Shown here one piece after another: positions 23,871-34,830 of a DNA stretch of 64,000 nt. The notes beneath the pieces were generated by a model that saw nothing but the letters and a program-made list of their open reading frames with translations, was not told the origin of the DNA and searched no databases. This DNA is from Nephrocerus scutellatus (lineage: Eukaryota; Arthropoda; Insecta; Diptera; Pipunculidae), in assembly GCA_947095585.1 (NCBI GenBank), contig OX352761.1, forward strand, positions 63,378,882 through 63,442,881, read 5' to 3'. The position numbers and the translations under genes were made by a program. The number at the start of each line of letters is the position of its first letter. Positions within the stretch are counted from its first letter, which is position 1.

Positions 23871-24102
23871 TCCTCGTCGCCAGTTTTGTATCGCGGAAGT
23901 AAGAAGTCGAGTCGATTCGTTTTGGCTTAAGACTAACTTTATTCAATTTCATATATAACTTACAAGCTATTACATTTGGCTTACTTACTAATAATAACTA
24001 ATACTAATAAGAACTGCTCTCTTAATCTACACTCTATAATACTTATATTAGGTACACTACAATAGGAGTCGTGCGCTGAACTTACACTCCTCTCTCATTG
24101 CA
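23871..24102 (-). repeat. 5' LTR and putative primer site of the K02A2.6/Mag-like Gypsy
   Basis: TGTATCGCGGAAG at 23887 to ctctctcattgCA at 24102 gives a ~216-bp TG..CA segment. It is preceded (in element order followed) by TGGCGACGAGGA at 23871-23882, a plausible primer site. The same 12-mer occurs again at 23834. The right end abuts LINE coding sequence directly. It is tentative because no second LTR was found. Confidence 0.55.
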
Positions 24103-25150
24103 TGGATTGAGAATTATTTTATTTATGGAACCGTAAAATAAAAGTTGTATTAAATGGTATATCTTCAGCTTCACATGGGATCAATGCTGGCGTACCTCAA
24201 GGGTCATCCTTGAGGCCCACGCTCTTCTTGATATATATCAACGACTTGATGTCTTCTACAACCTGTGATATCCATTCTTTTTCTGATGATACAACACTCT
24301 CGACTTCCATTGAGTTTGTCAGTCAAAAAGAATGCAATTCTCGCTTGAATGGTTCGCGTGAATTAATGAATTTGACTATTCTGTCAAATATTCAAGTCGT
24401 TCTCGATTGGGGCATTTCTAATAGAGTAGAATTTAACCCAAATAAATTTCAGTCTTGTCTTTTTTCTCAGAAGACAGTTCAACATTACGTTCCACCTGTT
24501 ATTAATGGTACCCATACTGCGAGATCAGATTCACTTAAGTTGTTAGGTTTAAAAGTATCAAGTGATCTTTCCTGGAAGGAACATATTTATGAAATTTCAA
24601 AGAGAGCTAGCCAATGTTTGGGCTTCATAAGACGTTGTAACTTCTACTTCACTCCCTCTGAAGTATTAAGATTATATAAATCTTATGTTAGACCAATTTT
24701 AAAATTTAATTCATATGTGAGGGGTGGAGCTCCAAGATCGCATTTGGTTCATCTTGATGGAGTTCAAAATAGAGTTATTCGTTTGATAAACGATGTAACC
24801 ATTACTTCGTCTCTTGATACTTTGAAGCAAATGTATGAGCTTTATCTATTTTCTACAAATTTTACAACGTTAGATGTGCTTTAGAAACCCGTTCCCTAGT
24901 TCCAGGTCCTTTTCACAGCAACGTAAACACTCGTTTAAGGTCCAATCAACATAGGTTTGCCTTAAAACTATTTTCATGTAGAACCCAACACTTTAAATCC
25001 TCCTTTTTTCCGAGAGTCTCTTCGGTGTGGAATCAATTGGTCGAGCACGTGTTTCCCGAATTTTATAATCTGCATCTGCAGGCGTTCAAATTGGCCGTTC
25101 ACAACTTCCTGAAGGATGAAGGTTGAAGGATGAAGTGCTCATAAGCTGTT
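24103..25150 (+). pseudogene. CR1-like LINE copy 1, 3' part (RT end and C-terminus)
   Basis: Starts WIENYF, then KVVLNGISS and GINAGVPQGSSLRPTLFLIYINDL, then FSDDTTLST (catalytic DD) and WKEHIYEISKRASQCLGFIRRC. It ends ...FNPNK/LKLLGLKV-type motifs and, after a stop at 24884, HRFALKLFSCRT and VWNQLVEHVFPEFYNLHLQAF. It closes with an AT-rich tail near 25170. Together with 14770-16900 it makes up one LINE, missing only ~20 codons at the break. The frame breaks make it dead. Confidence 0.82.
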
Positions 25151-25249
25151 TTATTAAATAAAAAAAAATTAAATAAATATCAGTATTATTTACATTATTT
25201 TTAAGATTTGTAATATATATATAATATATTATAATATAGTAATATAAAG

Positions 25250-25398
25250 AGTATATGCGGCTGAAGAAGGAATCTCTGAATTGGTTAGTACGTCCGAAGA
25301 TAGCCTTAATGGTGGACCCGTGAGCTCGAGTTGAGGCACGGGTATTACGGATGGGTTGGAGAATAGGCTCTGGATATTTCTTTTGAAAACCGCTTGTG
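25250..25398 (-). pseudogene. LINE 3' coding fragment, left of the Gypsy-2 array
   Basis: Minus-strand GFQKKYPEPILQPIRNTRAS, later IKAIFGRTNQFRDSFFSR. It continues in frame with the LINE fragment at 43764-44020 once the Gypsy-2 array and one TGTG are removed. It is the C-terminal end of a CR1-type LINE protein. Confidence 0.8.
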
Positions 25399-27923
25399 TG
25401 TAACGAGGTTTTCCAGCCGGGGTAAAACTCAGTGTGACCAGGGTTCTTTGTTTATAGGGTCGTTACAATAAAAAGAATTTATTTGTTTGGGGAATGGAAT
25501 TCGATCTTTTATTCTCTTCTTTCAGTTAACAATTATTTATTTGTGTAAATTCAAGTGTAATGTTTATGATATCCGGTCGTATCCTCGGCGGCGGTGTATA
25601 TATGCTGGCGAAGCGTAGTACCGGGGTGGCGTTGGTGTTGACTATGTGGGTGGCGAGCGCGGTGTCGTTGTACTAGCGGTGGGGCCTTTGTACCCCTTTG
25701 GCTGTAGTATCAATGTTTGCTTAGGTTTGGCGTTAAGCGTGGGCGCAATGGTAAGGACATCCCTCTTGAACCATTAATGCGACGAATTTCTAGCGTTAAG
25801 CGTGTGGACGTAATGGTAAGGATATCTCTCTTGAACCATTAATGCGACGAATTTCTAGCGTTAAGCGTCTGGACGTAATGGTAAGGATATCTCTCTTGAA
25901 CCATTAATGCGACGAATTTCTAGCGTTAAGCGTGTGGACGTAATGGTAAGGATATCTCTCTTGAACCATTAATGCGACGAATTTCTAGCGTTAAGCGTGT
26001 GGACGTTATGGTAAGGATATCTCTCTTGAACCATTAATGCGACGAATTTCTAGCGTTAAGCGTGTGGACGTAATGGTAAGGATATCTCTCTTGAACCATT
26101 AATGCGACGAATTTCTAGCGTTAAGCGTGTGGACGTAATGGTAAGGATATCTCTCTTGAACCATTAATGCGACGAATTTCTAGCGTTAAGCGTGTGGACG
26201 TAATGGTAAGGATATCTCTCTTGAACCATTAATGCGACGAATTTCTAGCGTTAAGCGTGTGGACGTAATGGTAAGTATATCTCTCTTGAACCATTAATGC
26301 GACGAATTTCTAGCGTTAAGCGTGTGGACGTAATGGTAAGGATATCTCTCTTGACCCATTAATGCGACGAATTTCTAGCGTTAAGCGTGTGGACGAAATG
26401 GTAAGGATATCTCTCTTGAACCATTAATGCGACGAATTTCTAGCATTAAGCGTGTGGACGAAATGGTAAGGATATCTCTCTTGAACCATTAATGCGACGA
26501 ATTTCTAGCGTTAAGCGTGTGGACGTAATGGTAAGGATATCTCTCTTGAACCATTAATGCGACGAATTTCTAGCGTTAAGCGTGTGGACGTAATGGTAAG
26601 GATATCTCTCTTGAACCATTAATGCGACGAATTTCTAGCGTTAAGCGTGTGGACGTAATGGTAAGGATATCTCTCTTGAACCATTAATGCGACGAATTTC
26701 TAGCGTTAAGCGTGTGGACGTAATGGTAAGGATATCTCTCTTGAACCATTAATGCGAGGAATTACTAAGCGAGTTGCTAGTACTAGGAATCACAGGGAAG
26801 GAAAGAAGACTGGTTGTTGGAATTTCCTGCCTTTTATATGTTTTTGAATCGGTTGGAAAGGTCCTGTTATCTCTGAACCGTGGGACGATCGATGTTGTTT
26901 GGTTCCCACGGTCGGTCCGAGATCCCGTTGTTGCTATGCTCATTGTGTTTTGTTGTTCCGTTAAATCATTCGATTTTTGTGTTGTTTTGTCCAGCTCTGT
27001 ACCTGTTGTTGTTGTATTCCTGTGTTGCAGAAATCAAAGCATAATTTGGGTTTTGCTTTGTTTGTCAGTGTACTGTTGTTCTGCTCATCGTGTTGTTTGT
27101 TGTTGTTGTGTATTGGTGCGAAAATTCGTTTGCAATATGTGAATTCATTTGGGTTGCGTTGCTTGGCTCAGCTCTGTGTGTGGGTTTTGTTGTTGTTCGT
27201 GGCTCAGTTCTGTGCATGGGTTTTGTTGTTTTTCGTGGCTCAGTTCTGTGCGTGGGTTTTGTTGTTGTTCGGCAGCGTTTTCGGGTTGTTGTTGCTGTGT
27301 TGTTCGGTATATCGCTCTTCTGTTGTTGGTACTTTTCGGGTGTTGCAAAAGGTAATCTCGTTCGGTTGGTGTTGCTCGGCTTCTATGATCTTGGTGTTGT
27401 TTGGCTGCATATTTCGGGTTGTTGTTGGTATGTTTTTTTTATCAGCGTTTGATCCTGATAGGTTGATTTTCGGTGAACCCTGTCGGCTGTGTGTGTGGTG
27501 ATCTGCTCTTTCTCACACTGGGGTGGTGGTGGTTGTTTGCATTTGCCACCATCTGTATGGTTTGCCGATTTCTGTGACTTAGTCATGACTCCTCCTCAGT
27601 ATTCTACTCTCCCATGCGAGTGCAGCGTCTGTGGTTCTCCGTCTCTTTCCCCCCCTTCTTAATATAAGTTTCGTACATATAGAGTTTCTGTGTGGATGTT
27701 CGAAAGTTGACAAAACGAGGGGAAATCTAAAAACGGCGAAATCAAATTGCTCTCGCTCTATTTGTGAGAGTTGGGAGGCTAGGAGAAATTAAATTCTATT
27801 TGTTTTGAAATGTTTTCTTAAATTTTATTGTACATCAATTTCATTGTGATAACAAAATAAAAGAAAAGAAATGTAACTCCCAGTCGCGTGGGAAAATTTT
27901 GTGTGACAGAATTTTTCCTCACA
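25399..27923 (-). repeat. Gypsy-2 LTR1 (3' LTR of copy 1)
   Basis: TGTAACGAGG to tttttcctcACA, about 2525 bp. It contains ~16 units of a 65-bp repeat (25731-26757), a tgttgtt-rich segment with a 36-bp repeat (27150-27290) and an AT-rich outer end. A purine tract (minus-strand AACAGGGAGG) lies just inside, at 27924-27933. Open frames in this LTR follow the low-complexity TGT pattern. Confidence 0.9.
25731..26757. repeat. 65-bp minisatellite in LTR1, ~16 units
   Basis: Unit: gcgttaagcgtgtggacgta, atggtaaggatatctctctt, gaaccattaatgcgacgaat, ttcta. Units are almost identical, the first being diverged. Each holds an inverted repeat TAATGGT..ACCATTA that can fold as a hairpin. Confidence 0.92.
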
Positions 27924-28263
27924 CCTCCCTGTTGCTCAGGCGGACGCTGACCTGTCCCTTCCGGGTCACCATAACACTGAAACGGGTGTCTCCCTGGTGG
28001 TGGAAGAACTGTAGACGGCGGAGGTTCCCCGTTCTTATTTTTGCTTTTTCCACATTTAACCTCGCTTGCAATTCGTAGGGCCAGGCTTCTGTGGTTGTTT
28101 AACTGCCTTGAATGATGTCGCTCCCTGTAAGCGACAGTGCGTCGGCTCGTTCGCTCTCCATGCTTGGGGTGGTGGGGTGTTCGACTCCTGGTTTCGGCCT
28201 CGGTGGTGGTGTGTATGTACTGCTGATATCCATGCCATTGTTCTCGCTGTTTAGGGTGTCGTC

Positions 28264-29058
28264 TTAGTTGTTACCACTGTCGCTGCCGTTGTTGTTGCTG
28301 TGGCGGCTGCTGCTACTGCTGTTGGTACTGCTGCTGCGGTTACTACTGCTGCTGCTGCTAGTACTGCTGCTGCGGCTACTACTGCTGCTGCTGCTACTAC
28401 TGCTGCTTTCATAACGTCGGTGGCGACTCCTAGGACTGCGGCTTCTATTGCTGTGGCGTGGCGTTCGAGTCCTACCCCTGTGGTTGGCCTCTCGATTGTT
28501 GTTCCCTCTTTTGCCATCGCTCAGGCCAATGTCGGGGAGTCTTATGGATGGGTCCGTGTGTTCCTTGATTACACTGGCAATTGTAGCTCTTTTTCCCATG
28601 GCGCTTTCCAATGACATCTTTTTTGCTGGTGATTCGGTCCCTGTAACTCCCCATGTCATGACTTTCTCCGCGGCTTCCAGGAGAAATACCCCACAGTCGG
28701 TCAAGTTGGGTTGTTGTGGGATTTCCACGTAGTTGCTCCGGAAGCAGTGCTGGAACTCTTGCCAGGTCCTGTGGCGTCCCTTCGTCCGCTGTTGCTGAAT
28801 GGCATATCCTCTTATGATCTGCACCACTTCGTCTCGCCGTGCTGTCGCTAAGGAATCGTATACGTCGACCGTGGCGCAGTCCGGAATACCCGGGTTGGTG
28901 ACCGCCACGAGATACCAGTGCTCGCGGTCAGACACGGGCACTATGGCTAGGTCGCTCTGGATGAATTTGAAGTGGCGGTCCCACCTGCTTACTAGTGCAC
29001 TCCGTCTCCTGGCCGCGGTCTCTTCGTCCTCTTGTGGCGTTGGCTGATATTGCTGCAT
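28264..29058 (-). CDS. Ulp1/SENP-like (C48) cysteine protease ORF with Ser/Arg-rich tail, Gypsy-2 copy 1
   Basis: 264 codons from the first ATG (29058). An in-frame TAG lies 54 bp or more upstream, so no earlier ATG is available. The catalytic signature of SUMO-type C48 proteases is visible: His47 in REHWYLV, Asp68 in VYDSL, Gln116 and Cys122 in QPNLTDCGVF, with the usual six-residue Gln-Cys step. The preceding SRWDRHFKF..DLAIVPV resembles SENP6/7-type sequences. The N-terminal half of a normal C48 domain is absent. From ~residue 200 the protein turns Arg/Ser-rich (RSRSPRSRHRR), then mostly Ser. It begins ~70 bp after the pol stop, the env position. Copy 2 suggests the ancestral ORF ran ~55 codons further; AAA became TAA here. 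De-SUMOylation activity is an inference. Confidence 0.8.
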   Translation of the reverse strand: MQQYQPTPQEDEETAARRRSALVSRWDRHFKFIQSDLAIVPVSDREHWYLVAVTNPGIPDCATVDVYDSLATARRDEVVQIIRGYAIQQQRTKGRHRTWQEFQHCFRSNYVEIPQQPNLTDCGVFLLEAAEKVMTWGVTGTESPAKKMSLESAMGKRATIASVIKEHTDPSIRLPDIGLSDGKRGNNNREANHRGRTRTPRHSNRSRSPRSRHRRYESSSSSSSSSSSRSSSTSSSSSSNRSSSTNSSSSSRHSNNNGSDSGNN

Positions 29059-29131
29059 TTTTGCTTTCTTTGCCTTCTTTACTTTAGGTGTCTGGAGATG
29101 ATCGATGATCACTTGTGACTATTTTACTTGA

Positions 29132-30492
29132 TTAATTCTTACTCAGCACGAAAACAAGTTGCGGGACCTGTGTTCCGTTGATTTTCCTCATACTCTTGTT
29201 CCCTATTCGCCAGCTATTCGACGGAATATGCCGATCGTTCTGGTGTTTGTTTTCGGGATGTTTCATTGTAGTGTCTTCGTGTCGCTGTTGTGTGTGAAGG
29301 GGAATTGTTGTTGTGACGCGGTTTGTTTTTTCTGTTTCCTGTGGGCAGTTTTCATGGAAGTTTTTTAACTCATTTACGTGTGCAGTGCGATCCTTAGTCT
29401 GTCCTTGCTTTCTTAATCTTACGAAGACTGGTGAGACGAAATCCATTACGCAATAGGGTCCATCGTATCTCGGAGCTAATTTACTGGCGAATCCTTCTGC
29501 CGCCTTTAGTAGATGATGTTGCTTGACTAGAACTAGTTTCCCAATCTCTGGTTTCCAGGGACGTCGCCTTAAGTTGTAGTGGCGGGCTTGGTCCTTAGCT
29601 GCTCGTTCCAGTTTCCGTCGCACTATCTCGAAGATCTCCTTCATATCGGCCTCTCTTCGGGAGCTTTGATTAACGTGCCTGTCCCGGGAGTTATTTCGTC
29701 ATACAATGCATGCGGGAGGCGTGGTTCTCGTCCTTGCGTCAAAAAGTCTGGGCTGTACCCCGTTGAATCCTGGATGCTGGAGTTTATGGCCAGCATGACT
29801 TCGGGTAGTTTTTCGTCCCAAGTGCGCTGTTGTGCCCCTGACAGTTGGGCGATGATGGTTTTGACAGTTCGATTGGCTCGTTCAGTAGGGTTCTCTTGGG
29901 GGGTGTATGGCGCCGTGAACTGTTAGCGAACACCCATGGCCTCCAGGAACCGACGAAATCCTCTGCTGCTGAATTGTGCCCCGTTGTCTGTAATTAGGAC
30001 CTTTGGGACACCATACCGAGCCAGTATACGTTCGCGGAACGCCTTTTGGACCCCTTCCGTCGTTGCCCTTCGCATGGGGATTAGTTCGACCCACTTCGAA
30101 AACCGATCGAAGAAAACTAAAAGCATAGTATTCCCGTGTTTGGATCTAGGAAGTGGTCCAACGAAGTCGCTGCACAACGTGGCCCATGGTTCGTCGGCTA
30201 CTTGTGTAAGCATTTTCCCTGCTGCCTGCCGTTGACTGGGCTTGTAACACTGGCAACTTTCGCACCTTTTTACGTGCTGACGAATGTCGCGAAACATGCC
30301 CGGCCAGTAATACCGACCACATATTCGCGCTGTGGTCTTTCGAATTCCCAGGTGTCCTGCTGATGCGCTGTCGTGGTTCTCCTGTAGCACTCGACTTCGA
30401 AGCGTACTCGGTACGCACAGCTTCCACGGTGCTGTGTGCTCGTCTCCCGCGCGCTGACCTATATGTAGGTATAACTGCTTACCTTCAATCAC
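29132..30492 (-). pseudogene. Gypsy-2 integrase, copy 1
   Basis: The zinc-binding HHCC start (HLGIRKTTARICGRYYW, then CESC) and the core with SDFVGPLPRSKH, ITDNGAQF and PQENPTERANR provide D, D and E. A TAA stop in MGVR*QFTAPY (29920-29922) separates the second Asp from the Glu; copy 2 has it too. The C-terminal part (29644-29132) has the GPY-type barrel (APRYDGPYCVMDFVSPVFVRL) and a long polar tail. It would insert the element's DNA copy. The shared stop makes it defective. Confidence 0.9.
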
Positions 30493-31727
30493 GTAATCCG
30501 GGAATTTAGCTGGGTTCTCTTTGACTTGATGAATCTTATTTTGTAGCCAGTGACAGTTTGGTTGTTCCGCGTGTTCCTCGCAGGCTCGCTGGTCGGAGAG
30601 TAGTTTTTCTCTGCGGGGTTCAGGTGCATGTGGCTGGCATACGCTATGACCCGTTCGTTGCCATCGATTTCTTGGGTGAGGACTGCCCCCAACCCGTAGT
30701 CACTTGCATCGGTTTGGAGAGAAAATTTCTGGGAAAAGTCGGGGCATGCCAGGATCGGAGCCTCGGTGAGTTTTTCCTTGAGAGTTTCGAATGCCTTCTG
30801 TTGTTCTTCTCCCCACTTCCAGTGCTTCCCTTTCTTTAGCAAATTTGTCATTGGTCGTACGGTCTCGGCGAAGTCTGGGACAAAACGTCGGTACCACGAA
30901 GAGATGCCCAAATACCGACGCACTTCTCGAACACTTCGGGGCGGTTGGAGCTCCTTGATAGCCGCTACTTTGTCTGGATCAGTGTGTATACCTTTGCTGC
31001 TGACTACATGTCCCAGGTATCGTATCTCCGTTTTGCAGAACTCGCATTTGTCGGGATTGATCGTTAAGTTGGCCATCTGCAGCCGCCTGAATACCTTTCG
31101 CAGGTTCTTCATGTGCTCTTCGAATGTCCTCCCGAGGTATGCAAACGCGTGAGGCTCCATTTCCGGTCCGATGACTCGATCGAGCGCTCGCTGGAATGTC
31201 GCGGGGGCCAAGTGCAGTACGAACGGCATTACGCGCCACTGGAACAGGCCACGACCGGGGACTGTGAAGGCAGTGTACTGTTTGCTCCTCTTCTCCATGG
31301 GTATCTGCCAGTATCCATTTCGTAGATCTAGGCTGCTGATGAACTTGGCACCGCGAAGCTTTTCCAAAATGTGTTGTATCCGTGGCAGAGGATATGCATC
31401 TGGCACCGACCTTGCATTGAGCTCCCGATAGTCAATACAGTGCCTCCACTTGCCTGTCTTTTTCCGTACGAGAACTATGGGCGCGCTGTGGGGGCTATGT
31501 GAGGGTTCGATGCACCCCTTTTCCAATAACTCGTCAATTTCTTTGTTGATTATTTCCTGCATCGGGGGAAGTAACGTTGCTTTATTGGGCATTCGTCCTG
31601 CATGATAATTCGGTGTTCGGTGATATTGGAAACTGCGGGTAGCTGGTCGAACCTTTTGAACTCCTGGTATAGGAAAGCTGCAAGCTTTTCCTCGTCTGTC
31701 CGTGGTGTTGTCTGAGCGATGGTGCAT
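30489..31727 (-). pseudogene. Gypsy-2 RT/RNase H, copy 1, catalytic loop deleted
   Basis: A long open RT frame: KTGKWRHCIDYRELN, LDLRNGYWQIP, VPGRGLFQWRVMPF, then AFAYLGRTFEEH. Related Gypsy-1 has YLDD and five further residues at this point. Eighteen bases are missing, removing both catalytic Asp residues while keeping frame. RNase H starts with QTDASDYGLGAVL, and a further ~240-bp deletion after EKNYSPT removes its end (copy 2 keeps it). At the protease-RT border a 10-bp deletion relative to Gypsy-1 puts the two in different frames. The enzyme cannot polymerise. Confidence 0.9.
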
Positions 31728-32197
31728 TGGCGGATGTGTTCTGCGGGCTCTGCTCCGTGTTGCAGTTGTACTGTCTGACCGCCGCAGCTTAGACGGGCCT
31801 CCGCCCGTGACAAAAAGTCCAAGCCCAGGATCACATCGTCCATTGCATCTGGGAGGATCAGGAACGGAAACTGGATCTCTCTATTCCCTATCCTGACATC
31901 TAGCTGTAGGGCCTCTCGAATCAGTTTGGGTGTTCCTTTGGCCATTCGCACAGTCACATTAACGGGTAAACTTTTGGTTGTGCCCCTTCGCTCCTCCGCA
32001 AAACGTTCGCTTACAAAACTCCTGGTGGCCCTGGTGTCGATTGTGGCTTTTACAAGCGTTCCGCCTAGAGTGATGGTAGCGAATATCCGATTGGAATCGA
32101 ATGCGAGAAAATTTACTGGGTATGAGGTGTCGGTCTTGGGGGTTCCGTGGCACCTCGGTTCCGAGGTCCCCTTGTCCGTTTCCCGACCGTTCGACAC
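31550..32197 (-). pseudogene. Gypsy-2 aspartic protease, copy 1, DTR instead of DTG
   Basis: Retropepsin region with KATIDTRATRSFVS, where Gypsy-1 has ATIDTGASRSF. The flap/second half ILPDAMDDVILGLDFL is intact. The Gly of the catalytic DTG is universally conserved in this family, so the Arg should abolish activity. Copy 2 has the same change. The frame runs on until KQRYFPRCRK, where the shared 10-bp deletion ends it. Confidence 0.88.
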
Positions 32198-33229
32198 GTT
32201 TTCGGCAGCATTCTACAGTCCGATTGTTTCGCAGGCCGCAGTCCCAGCAGAAGAGGATTTGGGGGTTGCGACAGTCCCGTCTCATGTGTCCGTCCTGGCC
32301 ACATCGCAGGCAGGCCGTCCTGACGTTTATCCGTGCTTTCGCGTTCTGCGCCACCATGAAGTTCCTTTCGGGTTGTCTGGTGGTGGAGGTCTAATGGGTT
32401 CCGTTGTTCCGGCGATGCCTTCGAAGTCTTCTGCCAGGCCGATGAGCTCGTGTAGGTCTCTGAAGTCCTTCCTCCGGATGTAATACTGGTATTCTTGCCG
32501 ACAATTCCGAAAAATCCTCTCGACCTGCTGTGCACTAGTGTAATGCGCGTGCCTCATTAGGTTCTGCATCACGATTACGAAGTCTTTAAAACGTTCCTTC
32601 GGTTTTTGCCGGCGTTGGCAAATTTCGTCGTCCAAGTGTTCCCAGAACCTGGTGGGCAGGAAGAACTGTAGAAAGTCCGCTGTAAACGCTTTCCAATTAT
32701 CCCTTTTTTGGTTATTGTTGCGGAACCACAACAAAACACGGTCGCGGAGTAGTTCAGGCATAGTTCTGGGCAGGAGGTCCTTGTTTACGCAGTAGGCGTC
32801 GGCGAGTTCTTCCAGCCTTTCAATGAACTGAAGAGGTTCCTTCCCTCCATCGTACCTTACCGACCATTTCCTTACTTGTTCCATTATCTGGGCGTATGAT
32901 ATAGTCGCCGTCTCGGTCCTGTTTCGTGTCAGAGCTACTTCAGATATTATCGGCGATGCTGCTCTGATGGCTGCCTTTGGATCGTCGCTCCCTCTAGCTT
33001 CCGATGGGTCCAAAGTTAGTAGGGGAAATGGCGATGGGCTGCGTCTGTGTTTCTCTTCTAATTCGCTTAGGCGTGTTTCGTCCTCAGACGTGACGTCCCG
33101 TCCTGAGACGTAGTTGGAAAATCTCTTCCTCAACTCTTCTAGTGCGCCGCTGTTGTCTAGGCTGAACTCGCTCATGTAGTTCTTCAGCTCCTCTTTCGAT
33201 AACGTATATATCCAACTAATCTTAAACAT
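31959..33229 (-). pseudogene. Gypsy-2 gag, copy 1 (frameshifted)
   Basis: Starts MFKISWIYTLSKEELKNYMS at 33229 with the SAP-like segment (residues ~9-41). The Gag core is VRKWSVRYDGGKEPLQF, LLWFRNNNQKRDNW and FFLPTRFWEHL. Near 32340-32390 the frame breaks, at PPPDNPKGTSWW against PPRTRQPERNF in copy 2. The CCHC knuckle (CLRCGQDGHMRRDC) and a second CWDC motif then lie in frame 32357-31959. Copy 2 is intact at this point. Confidence 0.88.
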
Positions 33230-33294
33230 CTTGGTTTTACACTGGTATTATTAGATTTTTGACTTTATTAGTGTATTCTTACTAAATTCCAGGG

Positions 33295-33311
33295 TCCCTG
33301 CTCGGGCGCCA
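33295..33311 (-). other. Primer-binding site, Gypsy-2 copy 1
   Basis: Minus-strand TGGCGCCCGAGCAGGGA two bases from LTR2 (33314). Identical to the Gypsy-1 unit A site. Confidence 0.88.
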
Positions 33312-33636
33312 ATTGTAACGAGGTTTTCCAGCCGGGGTAAAACTCAGTGTGACCAGGGTTCTTTGTTTATAGGGTCGTTACAATAGAAATTTATTTGTTT
33401 GGGGAATGGAATTCGATCTTTTATTCTCTTCTTTCAGTTAACAATTATTTATTTGTGTAAATTCAAGTGTAATGTTTATAATATCCGGTCGTATCCTCGG
33501 CGGCGGTGTATATATGCTGGCGAAGAATAGTACCGGGGGGCGTTGGTGTTGACTATGTGGGTGGCGAGCGCGGTGTCGTACTAGCGGTGGGACCTTTGTA
33601 CCCCTTTGGCTGTAGTATCAATGTTTGCTTAGGTTT

Positions 33637-34275
33637 GGCGTTAAGCGTGGGTGCAATGGTAAGGATATCTCTCTTGAACCATTAATGCGATGAATTTCTA
33701 GCGTTAAGCGTGTGGACGTAATGGTAAGGATATCTCTCTTGAACCATTAATGCGACGAATTTCTAGCGTTAAGCGTGTGGACGTAATGGTAAGGATATAT
33801 CTCTTGAACCATTAATGCGATGAATTTCTAGCGTTAAGAGTGTGGACGTAATGGTAAGGATATCTCTCTTGAACCATTAATGTGACGAATTTCTAGCGTT
33901 AAGCGTGTGGACGTAATGGTAAGGATATCTCTCTTGACCCATTAATGCGACGAGTTTCTAGCGTTAAGCGTGTGGACGTAATGGTAAGGATATCTCTCTT
34001 GAACCATTAATGCGACGAATTTCTAGCGTTAAGCGTGTGGACGTAATGGTAAGGATATCTCTCTTGAACCATTAATGCGACGAATTTCTAGCGTTAAGCG
34101 TGTGGACGTAATGGTAAGGATATCTCTCTTGAACCATTAATGCGACGAATTTCTAGCGTTAAGCGTGTGGACGTAATGGTAAGGATATCTCTCTTGAACC
34201 ATTAATGCGACGAATTTCTAGCGTTAAGCGTGTGGACGTAATGGTAAGGATATCTCTCTTGAACCATTAATGCGA
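33637..34275. repeat. 65-bp minisatellite in LTR2, ~10 units
   Basis: Same unit as in LTR1, with scattered single-base variants (gatgaattt, tatatctctt, ttgaccc). Confidence 0.9.
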
Positions 34276-34830
34276 GGAATTACTAAGCGAGTTGCTAGTA
34301 CTAGGAATTACAGGGAAGGAAAGAAGACTGGTTGTTGGAATTTCCTGCCTTTTATATGTTTTTGAATCGGTTGGAAAGGTCCTGTTATCTCTGAACCGTG
34401 GGACGATCGATGTTGTTTGGTTCCCACGGTCGGTCCGAGATCCCGTTGTTGCTATGCTCATTGTGTTTTGTTGTTCCGTTAAATCATTCGATTTTTGTGT
34501 TGTTTTGTCCAGCTCTGTACCTGTTGTTGTTGTATTCCTGTGTTGCAGAAATCAAAGCATAATTTGGGTTTTGCTTTGTTTGTCAGTGTACTGTTGTTCT
34601 GCTCATCGTGTTGTTTGTTGTTGTTGTGTATTGGTGCGAAAATTCGTTTGCAATATGTGAATTCATTTGGGTTGCGTTGCTTGGCTCAGCTCTGTGTGTG
34701 GGTTTTGTTGTTGTTCGTGGCTCAGTTCTGTGCGTGGGTTTTGTTGTTGTTCGTGGCTCAGTTCTGTGCGTGGGTTTTGTTGTTGTTCGGCAGCGTTTTC
34801 GGGTTGTTGTTGCTGTGTTGTTCGGTATAT

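Noticed and set aside
25731..26757. Regular repeats resembling a CRISPR array
   Set aside because: Units are contiguous 65-bp tandem copies without variable spacers, sit inside an LTR and recur in all three LTRs. Nothing in the window is prokaryotic.
26774..27501. Cys/Val-rich plus-strand frames repeated at 34292 and 42702
   Set aside because: They are translations of TGTT-rich LTR sequence, present in all frames, and change with indels between LTR copies. Not a membrane protein gene.
28300..28614. Plus-strand Ala/Thr-rich frame opposite the Ulp1-like ORF (also 36411-36668)
   Set aside because: A shadow of the trinucleotide tract and the real minus-strand ORF. No domain, and not conserved between copies beyond the tract.
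28264..29112. Envelope gene in the third ORF position of Gypsy-2
   Set aside because: No signal peptide, furin site or membrane segment. The sequence carries C48 protease motifs instead.
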